Below, piece by piece: positions 43,189-51,423 of a stretch of DNA of 64,000 nucleotides. Position numbers and translations under genes: made by a program. Positions within the stretch are counted from its first letter, which is position 1, and every line of letters starts with the position of its first letter. A model generated the notes under the pieces. It searched no databases. It was not told where the DNA came from and worked only from the letters and a program-made list of their open reading frames with translations. The stretch is from positions 1,217,876 through 1,281,875 of the forward strand of contig NZ_CP040908.1 of assembly GCF_013488205.1 (NCBI RefSeq). Reading direction: 5' to 3'. The DNA comes from Empedobacter falsenii. GTDB taxonomy: Bacteria; Bacteroidota; Bacteroidia; Flavobacteriales; Weeksellaceae.

Positions 43189-43857
43189 ATGCTAATTGAA
43201 GAATCAATTTGGATCGGAGAAAAAATAAATAATTTATCATCAAATTCATATCCAATTTTAAATGTAGGTAGTTCTACAAAAGAATACAGAACGAACCGAC
43301 AAAGTCATATTCAGAAAAATATATTCAGTTTAGTTCCAAATGAAGCTGAAAATGTAATTCATCTAGATATGAAATCTGCTGATGGAGTAGATTTGGTAGG
43401 AGATTTATATGATTTAGCTTTTTTAGAGGAAGTTAAAAAATATAAAGTGAAATGTATTTTGTTCAATAATGTGTTGATGTATATCGATCAAGAACAACGA
43501 AAAAAGCTTTGTAAAATATTGTATGAAATTTTGGAGAAAGATGGTTATTTAATTGTAACTAATTCTTTTATTTTTCCGCCAGCTCCAGATCCGGTAGAGA
43601 GTTACTATAGACCAAATCCATCTAAATTATATCAAGATTTATTTCAAAATTTTGAATTGGAAGATGCTAGAGAAATTACAACAGGATATAGTTTTTATCA
43701 ACAATTGAAGGATAAACCAAGGTTAATTCCGATTAAATTAATACGAATTTTTCTTCCTTTTTATAAATTCCAAGATTGGAGATTTATGATGAAGTATTAT
43801 TTGAAATATTTTAAGCGAAATTATTCTGCTTCTTGTTTACTGTTACAAAAGAAATAA
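43189..43857 (+). CDS. Class I SAM-dependent methyltransferase-like protein
   Basis: 222 residues. The order of elements fits a methyltransferase: YPILNVGSSTKEY (a degenerate glycine motif, about 20-32), VIHLDMKSADGVDLVGDLYD with the acidic loop, VKCILFNNVLMYID and LCKILYEILEKDGYLIVTN. The glycine loop NVGSS is weaker than the usual GxGxG, so activity is uncertain. Such proteins often sit in surface polysaccharide loci, but none is nearby. A -7 box TACTTTTA near 43160 precedes it. Substrate unknown. Confidence 0.7.
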   Translation: MLIEESIWIGEKINNLSSNSYPILNVGSSTKEYRTNRQSHIQKNIFSLVPNEAENVIHLDMKSADGVDLVGDLYDLAFLEEVKKYKVKCILFNNVLMYIDQEQRKKLCKILYEILEKDGYLIVTNSFIFPPAPDPVESYYRPNPSKLYQDLFQNFELEDAREITTGYSFYQQLKDKPRLIPIKLIRIFLPFYKFQDWRFMMKYYLKYFKRNYSASCLLLQKK

Positions 43858-43861
43858 AAAA

Positions 43862-43888
43862 AAGCCGTTTCGAAATATGAAACGGCTT
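43862..43888. terminator. Bidirectional terminator between methyltransferase and kbl
   Basis: A 10-bp stem, AAGCCGTTTC with GAAACGGCTT, has a 7-base loop. Confidence 0.85.
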
Positions 43889-43909
43889 GTATATAAAGAT
43901 TGAGGATTC

Positions 43910-45109
43910 TTACTTAATCACTCCTAATTCTTTACCAACTTTTGTAAAAGCAGCAATTGTATGATCTAATTGCTCTTTTGTATGTGCAGCAGATAATTGT
44001 ACACGAATACGTGCTTTATCACGAGGAACAACAGGGAAAAAGAATCCGATTACATAAACACCTTCATCTAATAATTTGTCAGCCATTACTTGAGATAATT
44101 TTGCATCATACAACATAACAGGTACAATTGCAGCATCACCTTCTGGAATATCAAAACCAGCAGCAACCATCTCTTTGCGGAAATATTCAGCATTCCACAT
44201 TACTTTATCACGTAAAGTTGTATCATTTTCTAACATTTCTAACACTTGTAAAGCAGCACCAACAATTCCAGGAGCTAAAGAGTTAGAGAATAAATATGGA
44301 CGAGATTTTTGACGTAACATTTCGATTACTTCTTTTTTACCAGAAGTAAATCCACCCATTGCACCACCTAAAGCTTTTCCTAAAGTAGATGTAATGATGT
44401 CTACACGTCCCATTACTTCGTTGTGCTCATGTGTTCCACGTCCAGTTTTTCCAATAAAACCAGTTGCGTGAGAATCATCAACCATTACCAAAGCATCGTA
44501 TTTATCAGCTAAATCACAAACACCTTTTAAGTCTGCAACGATACCATCCATAGAGAAAACTCCGTCTGTTACAATAATTTTGAAACGATGATTTTTTTCT
44601 GAAGCTACAATTAATTGAGCCTCTAAATCAGCCATATTATTGTTTTTATAACGATAACGAGCAGCTTTACATAAACGAACACCATCAATAATAGAAGCGT
44701 GGTTTAATTCATCAGAAATAATAGCATCTTCTTCTGTAAACAAAGGCTCAAAAACACCACCATTTGCGTCAAAAGCAGCAGCATATAAAATCGTATCTTC
44801 CATTCCTAAGAAATTAGCGATTTTTTTCTCTAATTGTTTGTGTACATCTTGCGTACCACAAATAAAACGAACCGAAGACATTCCGTATCCGCGGTCATCT
44901 AACATTTTTTGAGAAGCTGAGATAACGTCTTTATTATCAGATAATCCTAAATAGTTGTTCGCACAAAAATTAAGTAATGTTTTACCATTTTCTAATGTAA
45001 TTTCTGCACTTTGAGGAGAAGCAATGATGCGTTCTTTTTTGAATAATCCTTGTTCTTCTAAATCATTCAATTGCGTTTGTAAGTAGTTTTGAAATTTATC
45101 GCTATACAT
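43910..45109 (-). CDS. kbl: Glycine C-acetyltransferase (2-amino-3-ketobutyrate CoA ligase)
   Basis: 399 residues, typical of the alpha-oxoamine synthase family. It has NFCANNYLGLS near the N-terminus, DELNHASIIDG (the pyridine-stacking histidine), VMVDDSHATGF, and the lysine that binds pyridoxal phosphate in TSTLGKALGGAMGG (about 240). It cleaves 2-amino-3-ketobutyrate with CoA to glycine and acetyl-CoA in threonine breakdown. Threonine dehydrogenase, its usual partner, is not adjacent. A minus-strand -7 box TATATTTG lies at 45143-45150. Confidence 0.93.
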   Translation of the reverse strand: MYSDKFQNYLQTQLNDLEEQGLFKKERIIASPQSAEITLENGKTLLNFCANNYLGLSDNKDVISASQKMLDDRGYGMSSVRFICGTQDVHKQLEKKIANFLGMEDTILYAAAFDANGGVFEPLFTEEDAIISDELNHASIIDGVRLCKAARYRYKNNNMADLEAQLIVASEKNHRFKIIVTDGVFSMDGIVADLKGVCDLADKYDALVMVDDSHATGFIGKTGRGTHEHNEVMGRVDIITSTLGKALGGAMGGFTSGKKEVIEMLRQKSRPYLFSNSLAPGIVGAALQVLEMLENDTTLRDKVMWNAEYFRKEMVAAGFDIPEGDAAIVPVMLYDAKLSQVMADKLLDEGVYVIGFFFPVVPRDKARIRVQLSAAHTKEQLDHTIAAFTKVGKELGVIK

Positions 45110-45142
45110 AATAAATCACTTTTTGTTTTGATATGTTTCATA

Positions 45143-45150
45143 CAAATATA
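45143..45150 (-). promoter_or_regulatory. -7 box of kbl
   Basis: The minus strand reads TATATTTG, a perfect TAnnTTTG box, 34 bp before the kbl start codon. Confidence 0.55.
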
Positions 45151-45173
45151 AATGTTTGCGGGCATATTTTTCG

Positions 45174-45181
45174 TATTTTTG
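45174..45181 (+). promoter_or_regulatory. -7 box of the membrane-GNAT fusion gene
   Basis: TATTTTTG is a perfect TAnnTTTG box, with TTTG at 45155-45158 as a possible -33 element. It lies 24 bp before the GTG at 45205. Confidence 0.55.
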
Positions 45182-45204
45182 TGAGATATAAAAATTTAAA
45201 TTAA

Positions 45205-46077
45205 GTGGATTTTATTATATTATTTTTGTTCTCGGTACAATATTATTTTTTAGCTAAGTTTTTTAAGAAGAACAAAGTTAAAACAATTCTAAGTGTTATT
45301 GGAATGTATTTTTTTGGAATTGTTCTATTAGTATTTGCATTAGTGGCTCTTAAAGTAACTAGTATAATTGATATTGATATCATGAATCCTGTTGAATTGA
45401 GTAAGTCAAAATTTGTTTGGATTGGAGAAACAATTATTTTTCTATTTATTGGTGTTTTCTATTACTATCATCTTAAACGTAAATGGACAATGGAAATGTT
45501 TTCTGCAGATATCGAAAAGCGTAAAGATGAAATTCTACAAAATTTAGAAGTTAATCAAAAAATAAATCCAGTAAAATTGGACGTTTATCCTCATTTTCAT
45601 ACGGTTAATGAAAAAAATATTCATTTGGTTCAACCTTTAGCAAATGAGATTTGGAACGAATGTTACAAAGATTTATTATCCCAAGATCAAATCAATTATA
45701 TGATTGATATGATGTATAATACTGACAAAGTAAACGAAGGAATTGCAAATGGAGATGTTTGGGAAATCCTGAAAATTGATAATGTTCCGTCTGGTTATTT
45801 GCATTACAAATTAGATGAAAATAATACTGTTTTCTTATCCAAAATTTACTTGAAAGAGTCTAATCAAACCAAAGGAATTGGACAATTGATGTTGAATAGA
45901 GTTGTAGATTATGCGAGAGAAAAAGGTGCAAAAGCTGTTCATTTAACAGTGAATAAACACAATGCGAAAGCAATTCGTTTTTATGAGAAAAATGGTTTCA
46001 AGAATATGGAATCAAAAACATTTGATATCGGAAATGGATATATTATGGATGATTATATTTATCAGAAATCCATTTAA
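45205..46077 (+). CDS. GNAT acetyltransferase fused to an N-terminal two-helix membrane domain
   Basis: 290 residues from the GTG at 45205, placed by the -7 box just upstream. Residues 1 to about 95 hold two to three hydrophobic helices (TILSVIGMYFFGIVLLVFAL and FVWIGETIIFLFIGVFYYY). From about 125 a complete acetyltransferase domain follows: SKIYLKESNQTKGIGQLML is the acetyl-CoA loop and HLTVNKHNAKAIRFYEKNGF is the conserved C-terminal motif. Membrane tethering of this fold is uncommon and suggests a membrane-near substrate. The substrate is unknown. Confidence 0.8.
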   Translation: MDFIILFLFSVQYYFLAKFFKKNKVKTILSVIGMYFFGIVLLVFALVALKVTSIIDIDIMNPVELSKSKFVWIGETIIFLFIGVFYYYHLKRKWTMEMFSADIEKRKDEILQNLEVNQKINPVKLDVYPHFHTVNEKNIHLVQPLANEIWNECYKDLLSQDQINYMIDMMYNTDKVNEGIANGDVWEILKIDNVPSGYLHYKLDENNTVFLSKIYLKESNQTKGIGQLMLNRVVDYAREKGAKAVHLTVNKHNAKAIRFYEKNGFKNMESKTFDIGNGYIMDDYIYQKSI

Positions 46078-46100
46078 AAATAAGGTTTTAATCAAAATAT

Positions 46101-46131
46101 AAAGTCATTACGGTTTGTAATGGCTTTTTTT
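46101..46131 (+). terminator. Terminator after the membrane-GNAT gene
   Basis: An 11-bp stem, AAAGTCATTAC with GTAATGGCTTT (one G-T pair), ends in a T run. The following 214 bp to 46345 show no gene. Confidence 0.85.
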
Positions 46132-46345
46132 ATGTTGTAAACAAAGTGTCTAGAACCAAGCTGACTTAATTCGTAATGTCGTGAGGTTGATTTAGTTTTT
46201 AAAGTGATGAGAAGCTGAATTCAATTCAGCTTGACATTTTCCGCTAATTTATTATTGAAAATAGATCTTAATTTATCGGAGTCATATTGAACTTGTTTCA
46301 ATATCGCATCCAGAGCTTAGAACTGTTAATTCTTAATGTAAAACA

Positions 46346-46372
46346 AAAAGGACTTCAATTAGAAGTCCTTTT
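46346..46372 (-). terminator. Terminator of the polyprenyl synthase gene
   Basis: An 11-bp stem, AAAAGGACTTC with GAAGTCCTTTT, is followed on the minus strand by a T run. Confidence 0.88.
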
Positions 46373-46373
46373 G

Positions 46374-47351
46374 TTATTTTTCTCTTTCGATAACGTATTT
46401 CACCATTGTTTCCAATGAATTTCGAAATTCACTTTCTGGGAATTCGTATAGTATATCTAAAGCCTCTTGGCTATATTGTTTCATCATTTTTTGCGTGTAC
46501 TCAATTCCGCCGTGATCTTTTACATACTGAATAATTTCTCGTACACGTTTTTTGTCATTGTTGTAACGTTTTACCGAATTAATCAACCATTTTTTGTCTT
46601 TTTCATTCGCTGTATTGATTGAATAAATCAACGGTAACGTCATTTTTTGTTCTTTGATGTCAATTCCGACAGGCTTTCCAATTGCATTAGAAGTGGTATA
46701 ATCAAACAAATCATCTTTAATCTGAAAGGCAATTCCAACCAATTCACCAAAACGATGCATTTTTTTCGCTACTTCTTCCGAACAACCAACAGAACGTGCT
46801 CCAGCCTCACAACAAGCTGCGATAAGCGTTGCCGTTTTCATTCGAATAATCTCGAAGTATACATCTTCTGTAATATCAAGTTTTCGCGCTTTTTCGATTT
46901 GCAATAATTCACCTTCCGAAATTTCCTGTATCGCAACCGAAACAACTTCAAGTAAATCAAAATCTTTGTTTTTAGTCGAAATAATTAAGGTCTTTGACAA
47001 AAAATAATCTCCCACCAAAATAGCTACTTTGTTCTTCCAAATCGCATTAAGTGAAAAGAAACCACGACGCAATGTACTATCATCCACTACATCATCGTGT
47101 ACTAAAGTTGCGGTGTGAATAAGCTCGATAAAAGAAGCTGCACGATAGGTACGTTCTTGTACTTCGCCATTTAATTTTGCAGTTAAAAATACAAACATCG
47201 GACGCATTTGTTTTCCTTTTCTACGCACGATATAATTGGAAATACGGTCAAGAAGCGAAACATTACTCTTCATCGATTCGAAGAATTTCTGTTCAAACAA
47301 TTTCATTTCCTCCGCGATCGGAGCTTTAATCAAATCTACCGTGTTACCCAA
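46374..47351 (-). CDS. Polyprenyl diphosphate synthase (octaprenyl/heptaprenyl type)
   Basis: 325 residues. The first aspartate-rich motif is LVHDDVVDDSTLRRG (about 82-96) and the second is IKDDLFDYT (about 210); KGKQMRP near 48 binds isopentenyl diphosphate. These mark trans-type long-chain synthases that make the side chain of menaquinone in this phylum. The membrane-side product supplies the quinone that cytochrome bd (33116) would use. The next gene upstream on this strand ends 11 bp away, so they may share a transcript. Confidence 0.9.
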   Translation of the reverse strand: MGNTVDLIKAPIAEEMKLFEQKFFESMKSNVSLLDRISNYIVRRKGKQMRPMFVFLTAKLNGEVQERTYRAASFIELIHTATLVHDDVVDDSTLRRGFFSLNAIWKNKVAILVGDYFLSKTLIISTKNKDFDLLEVVSVAIQEISEGELLQIEKARKLDITEDVYFEIIRMKTATLIAACCEAGARSVGCSEEVAKKMHRFGELVGIAFQIKDDLFDYTTSNAIGKPVGIDIKEQKMTLPLIYSINTANEKDKKWLINSVKRYNNDKKRVREIIQYVKDHGGIEYTQKMMKQYSQEALDILYEFPESEFRNSLETMVKYVIEREK

Positions 47352-47362
47352 AATTTAGTTTT

Positions 47363-48316
47363 TTAATTCGTAAAATTATTGATGCAATGTACAACCTGTT
47401 TTGCATAGAATCCTTTATAATTAAATTCCTCTCCGCTAAAACAAATTTTGTTTTCGGTTGGCAAAACTGAAATACCTTCCAATTGTCCCAACTGTGTCGT
47501 GAAGCCCAAAGGTAAACTTATTTTTTTAACTTGAGAAGTGAAGAATAACTGATTGTTATCTTTTGGCAAATCGAACCAATTGATAAAAGTTAACGCTTCT
47601 TTTGTGTAGCCCAATAGATAAATTCCTTTGGTAGAACTATTTACATCAGCATCGATATAAGCAGCAGCTACAGCGTAATTTGTAGGAAAAGTTTCTAACT
47701 TTTTGGCTGCGTGTTTTTTAGAAGAGTCAATAGGAACAACATAATGAGACGTTGACATATTTGACCATTCTTTTGTAAAAATATGCAATTGATTTTGGTA
47801 GACAAAAAATGCTTCTGCGTCCCAATTTGTCGTCATATTTTTGAACTGAAAAGTTTCTTGTTCTGGATAATAAAATTCTATTTTTTCAGCTTTTAATTGC
47901 TGATAAGATTTTGAATAATCGATGTTTGATTTCTGGATAAAATAAATGGCTAAATCTTTTCGTTTGCCCAAATTATTTCCAAAATCTGCAAAATAAATTC
48001 GATTATCATCCGAAGACATTTCTTCCCAATCGATATTTGGAGCATTTGTGATGAAAATAGTATTGATAATTTTACCTGTTTTTGCATCAAAACGATACAA
48101 TTCTGGTTTGGAATCAGAATCGTTTAAACCCCAAAAAGAAGCCACATTTTTATCTTCTTTTTCATATTCTAAAGTCGAAATTTCGTTCAAAGTAGGCGGT
48201 AAGTTGATACTTTCCATTTTATAATCATCAATAGAAATTGTATCGATGTTTTCTACTATTTGCGCGAAAGAGAATTTAGTCAGAATCAAAAATAAAAATA
48301 TGGCTAAATATTTCAT
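47363..48316 (-). CDS. Secreted protein of unknown function, possible beta-propeller
   Basis: 317 residues with a signal peptide (AIFLFLILTKFSFAQ, cleaved after about residue 18). The mature part has repeated short strands with W and D turns, such as EKEDKNVASFWGLNDSDSK and NIDWEEMSSDDNRIYFADFG, resembling SdiA-regulated or esterase-like propeller proteins. There is no sorting tail. It lies between rlmN and the polyprenyl synthase on the same strand with short gaps (11 bp each), so it is probably cotranscribed. No catalytic site is seen. Confidence 0.65.
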   Translation of the reverse strand: MKYLAIFLFLILTKFSFAQIVENIDTISIDDYKMESINLPPTLNEISTLEYEKEDKNVASFWGLNDSDSKPELYRFDAKTGKIINTIFITNAPNIDWEEMSSDDNRIYFADFGNNLGKRKDLAIYFIQKSNIDYSKSYQQLKAEKIEFYYPEQETFQFKNMTTNWDAEAFFVYQNQLHIFTKEWSNMSTSHYVVPIDSSKKHAAKKLETFPTNYAVAAAYIDADVNSSTKGIYLLGYTKEALTFINWFDLPKDNNQLFFTSQVKKISLPLGFTTQLGQLEGISVLPTENKICFSGEEFNYKGFYAKQVVHCINNFTN

Positions 48317-48327
48317 TTGATTATGTT

Positions 48328-49377
48328 TTAATCATTTCCAGTTTTATTGGCTAATTGTCCGCAAGCTGCATCAATATCTTTTCCGCGACTACGACGTACA
48401 TTTACCACAATATTGTTGGATTCTAAAGCTTTGATATAATTGTTAACTGCTTCTTCTGATGCTTGTTTGTAGATTCCGTCATCAATCGAATTATATTCGA
48501 TAATATTCACTTTAGAAGGAATTTTTCGACAGAATTTTACCAATGCATCGATATCTTCTTTTTTATCATTAACACCGCCCCAAACAATATATTCGAACGT
48601 AATTCGTAAACCTGTTTGTTGGTACCAATATTGAAGACTATCCATTAAATCCGTCAACGGAAATTTAACAGAAAAAGGCATAATCACATTACGAACTTCT
48701 TCTCGAGCCGAATGTAAAGATACCGCAAGGTTAACACGTAAATCTTCGTCAGCCAGTTTTTCAATCATTTTAGGAATTCCCGAAGTAGAAACTGTAATTC
48801 GTCTTGGAGCCATTCCTAGTCCTTCTGGCAATGTGATTTTTTTGATGGCAGAAATTACTTCGTTATAATTTAACAAAGGTTCTCCCATTCCCATAAATAC
48901 GATATTGCTTAAAGGACGATTGAAATAACGTTTACTTTCTTCATCGATAATCACAACTTGATCGACGATTTCGGCAGCTGTTAAGTTACGCATACGTTTT
49001 AATTGCGCTGTTGCACAAAAAGTACAATCCAAGCTACAACCAACTTGCGAAGAAACGCATGCAGTTGTGCGAGAATCAGTCGGAATTAAAACAGATTCCA
49101 CAACGTTACCATCATGAAGTTTAACCGCATTCTTGATGGTTCCGTCGTTAGATTTTTGTAGAAGATCAACTTCAACAGGTTGAATTTGGAAAGATTCTCC
49201 CAATTGCTCACGTAGAGCTTTTGAGATATTCGTCATGTCATCAAATTGATGCGCATTCTTTTTCCATAACCATTCGTACACTTGTTTTGCGCGGAATGAT
49301 TTTTCTCCAATCTCTTTGAAATAATCTTCAATCTCAGCTTGTGAAAGCTTTCGTATATCTTTTTTTGTTGTACTCAA
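48328..49377 (-). CDS. rlmN: Dual-specificity 23S rRNA/tRNA adenine-C2 methyltransferase
   Basis: 349 residues. The radical SAM cluster motif is CSLDCTFCATAQL (CxxxCxxC, about 116-123). SNIVFMGMGEPLLNY and VSTSGIPKMI follow as in RlmN, and the resolving cysteine lies near the end in DIDAACGQLA. It methylates A2503 of 23S rRNA and A37 of some tRNAs, improving translation accuracy. queA ends 7 bp upstream on the same strand, so the two tRNA-related genes are one operon. Confidence 0.95.
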   Translation of the reverse strand: MSTTKKDIRKLSQAEIEDYFKEIGEKSFRAKQVYEWLWKKNAHQFDDMTNISKALREQLGESFQIQPVEVDLLQKSNDGTIKNAVKLHDGNVVESVLIPTDSRTTACVSSQVGCSLDCTFCATAQLKRMRNLTAAEIVDQVVIIDEESKRYFNRPLSNIVFMGMGEPLLNYNEVISAIKKITLPEGLGMAPRRITVSTSGIPKMIEKLADEDLRVNLAVSLHSAREEVRNVIMPFSVKFPLTDLMDSLQYWYQQTGLRITFEYIVWGGVNDKKEDIDALVKFCRKIPSKVNIIEYNSIDDGIYKQASEEAVNNYIKALESNNIVVNVRRSRGKDIDAACGQLANKTGND

Positions 49378-49384
49378 ACTTGTC

Positions 49385-50440
49385 TTATAAGATTAACATT
49401 GCATCTCCGTAAGAGTAGAATTTGTATCCTTCTTTTACAGCTTCGTTGTATGCTTTCATTGTTAAATCGTGTCCAGCAAACGCAGAAATCATCATGATTA
49501 ATGTAGATTTTGGTGTGTGGAAGTTTGTAATCATACAATTTGCAATAGAGAAATCGTATGGTGGGTGAATAAATTTGTTCGTCCAACCATCAAATGCATT
49601 TAAATGACCATCTGCAGAAACAGAAGATTCGATAGAACGCATAGAAGTTGTACCAATAGCACAAACTTTTTTCTTCTCGTCAATTGCACGATTTACAAGA
49701 TCAGCAGATTCTTGAGGAATAATAACTTGCTCAGACTCCATTTTGTGTTTAGATAAATCTTCAACCTCTACAGCTTGAAAAGTTCCTAAACCAATGTGTA
49801 ATGTTAATTCAGCAAAATCAACACCTTTAATTTCTAAACGTTTTAATAAGTGTTTAGAAAAGTGTAAACCAGCTGTTGGTGCAGCAACAGCTCCTTCGTG
49901 TTTTGCATAAATTGTTTGGTAACGCTCTGCATCTTCTGGTTCAACATCACGTAAAATATATTTTGGAAGTGGAGTTTCTCCTAATTCTTTCAATTTTGCA
50001 CGGAATTCTTCGTAAGATCCATCAAATAAGAAACGTAAAGTACGTCCACGAGAAGTTGTATTGTCAACAACCTCTGCAACTAATGTATCATCATTATCGA
50101 AGAATAATTTATTTCCGATACGAATTTTACGCGCAGGATCAACCAAAACATCCCATAAACGAGTCTCAGCATCTAATTCTCTTAGCAAGAAAACTTCGAT
50201 TTGAGCACCAGTTTTCTCTTTGTTACCCATCAAACGAGCAGGGAAAACTTTCGTATTGTTACGAATCATTACATCTCCTTCGTCGAAATACTCGATAAGA
50301 TCTTTAAATTGTCTATGTTCAATTTCTCCGGTGTCACGGTGAACAACCATTAAGCGAGCTTCGTCTCTGTTTTCAGAAGGGCGATCTGCTAAAAGTTCTT
50401 CAGGTAAAGTAAAGTCGAAATCGGAGGTTTTCATTTTCAT
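49385..50440 (-). CDS. queA: S-adenosylmethionine:tRNA ribosyltransferase-isomerase
   Basis: 351 residues, full length. It opens [23 protein letters not shown]-like sequence; a second ATG (50434) two codons in is equally possible. Conserved blocks are [39 protein letters not shown] and [18 protein letters not shown]. It transfers the ribosyl of SAM to preQ1 at the wobble base in queuosine synthesis. A minus-strand -7 box TATATTTG lies at 50458-50465. rlmN follows after 7 bp. Confidence 0.95.
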   Translation of the reverse strand: MKMKTSDFDFTLPEELLADRPSENRDEARLMVVHRDTGEIEHRQFKDLIEYFDEGDVMIRNNTKVFPARLMGNKEKTGAQIEVFLLRELDAETRLWDVLVDPARKIRIGNKLFFDNDDTLVAEVVDNTTSRGRTLRFLFDGSYEEFRAKLKELGETPLPKYILRDVEPEDAERYQTIYAKHEGAVAAPTAGLHFSKHLLKRLEIKGVDFAELTLHIGLGTFQAVEVEDLSKHKMESEQVIIPQESADLVNRAIDEKKKVCAIGTTSMRSIESSVSADGHLNAFDGWTNKFIHPPYDFSIANCMITNFHTPKSTLIMMISAFAGHDLTMKAYNEAVKEGYKFYSYGDAMLIL

Positions 50441-50457
50441 AATTGTACAATTTTTTG

Positions 50458-50465
50458 CAAATATA
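50458..50465 (-). promoter_or_regulatory. -7 box of the queA-rlmN operon
   Basis: The minus strand reads TATATTTG, a perfect TAnnTTTG box, 18 bp before the queA start codon. Confidence 0.55.
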
Positions 50466-50592
50466 CGATGTCAGATACCCCTTTGTCAAGTGAATTGAGG
50501 TATTTTATGAAATTGCTAACGTTTAAATGTTTATTTTTGACGAAAGACTTATAGATATTATCAAGTTTTTTAATACTTATTTGAAAAATAAA

Positions 50593-51177
50593 ATGAAAAC
50601 GAAACTACTATTACTATCAATGTTTTTTACATTTTTTAGTTGTAATAAATCCGAACAAAAAATTGAAGAATCTGCTGAAATAGAAAAGATTGATTCTGTT
50701 GCAAAAAAAGAATCACCAGAATCAGAAATTCCGAAAGAATTGATAAAAGCACCAGATTTTTCTTTGGCTGATATCAATGGAAAACGATTTGACTTATCAG
50801 ATTTCAAAGGAAAATATGTCTACATGGATATTTGGGCAACATGGTGTGGACCTTGCAAAGTTCAAATTCCTTTTATGAAAGAATTGGAAAAACAATTTCA
50901 TAATGCACCAATTCATTTTGTAAGTGTTTCTTTGGATAAATTAGAAGATAAGCCAATTTGGGAAAAAATGGTGAGAGAAAATCAGATGTCTGGTGTACAG
51001 TTATTTGCAGGAAGAGAAGATAACTTTGGCTTTGATTATAAGATAGAATATATCCCGACTTTTATTATTTTAGACAAAGAAGGAAATATTATGATTGATC
51101 GCGCGCCTGCACCGATGGATTATCAAACAGGAGAAATCAATCAGCAATTGGTTGATATTCTCAAAATAATGAAATAA
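50593..51177 (+). CDS. TlpA/ResA-like thioredoxin-fold lipoprotein
   Basis: 194 residues from the ATG at 50593, which begins a lipoprotein signal (LLLLSMFFTFFSC); longer in-frame starts such as 50527 would bury it. After an acidic linker the AhpC/TlpA domain begins APDFSLADINGKRFDLSDFKGK and carries the redox motif WATWCGPC (about 85-92), with cis-proline in EYIPTF (about 158). It would reduce or oxidise thiols in the periplasm, anchored by lipid. A terminator follows at 51190. Confidence 0.9.
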   Translation: MKTKLLLLSMFFTFFSCNKSEQKIEESAEIEKIDSVAKKESPESEIPKELIKAPDFSLADINGKRFDLSDFKGKYVYMDIWATWCGPCKVQIPFMKELEKQFHNAPIHFVSVSLDKLEDKPIWEKMVRENQMSGVQLFAGREDNFGFDYKIEYIPTFIILDKEGNIMIDRAPAPMDYQTGEINQQLVDILKIMK

Positions 51178-51189
51178 AAAAAAGTTTTA

Positions 51190-51229
51190 AAAAATGTCTC
51201 TAAAATTATACTTTTTAGAGACATTTTTT
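51190..51229 (+). terminator. Terminator after the TlpA-like gene
   Basis: A 16-bp stem formed by AAAAATGTCTCTAAAA and TTTTAGAGACATTTTT has a 7-base loop and a T run. Confidence 0.9.
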
Positions 51230-51390
51230 ATGAAAAAAACCGAATGTAGTTTGTTGAATTCTTTTTATTTATTTTTAATAAATATAGATTTATTTTCTTA
51301 AATAGTGTTTAATAATTAATTAAAATAATGTTTTTATTGATTATTAGTTAAATAATTTCCTTTATTTTTTTCGTATTGATATTAAAAATG

Positions 51391-51398
51391 TATGTTTG
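51391..51398 (+). promoter_or_regulatory. -7 box before the large secreted protein
   Basis: TATGTTTG is a perfect TAnnTTTG box, 25 bp before the ATG at 51424. Confidence 0.5.
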
Positions 51399-51423
51399 TA
51401 TTACTAATATTTAATTAATATTT

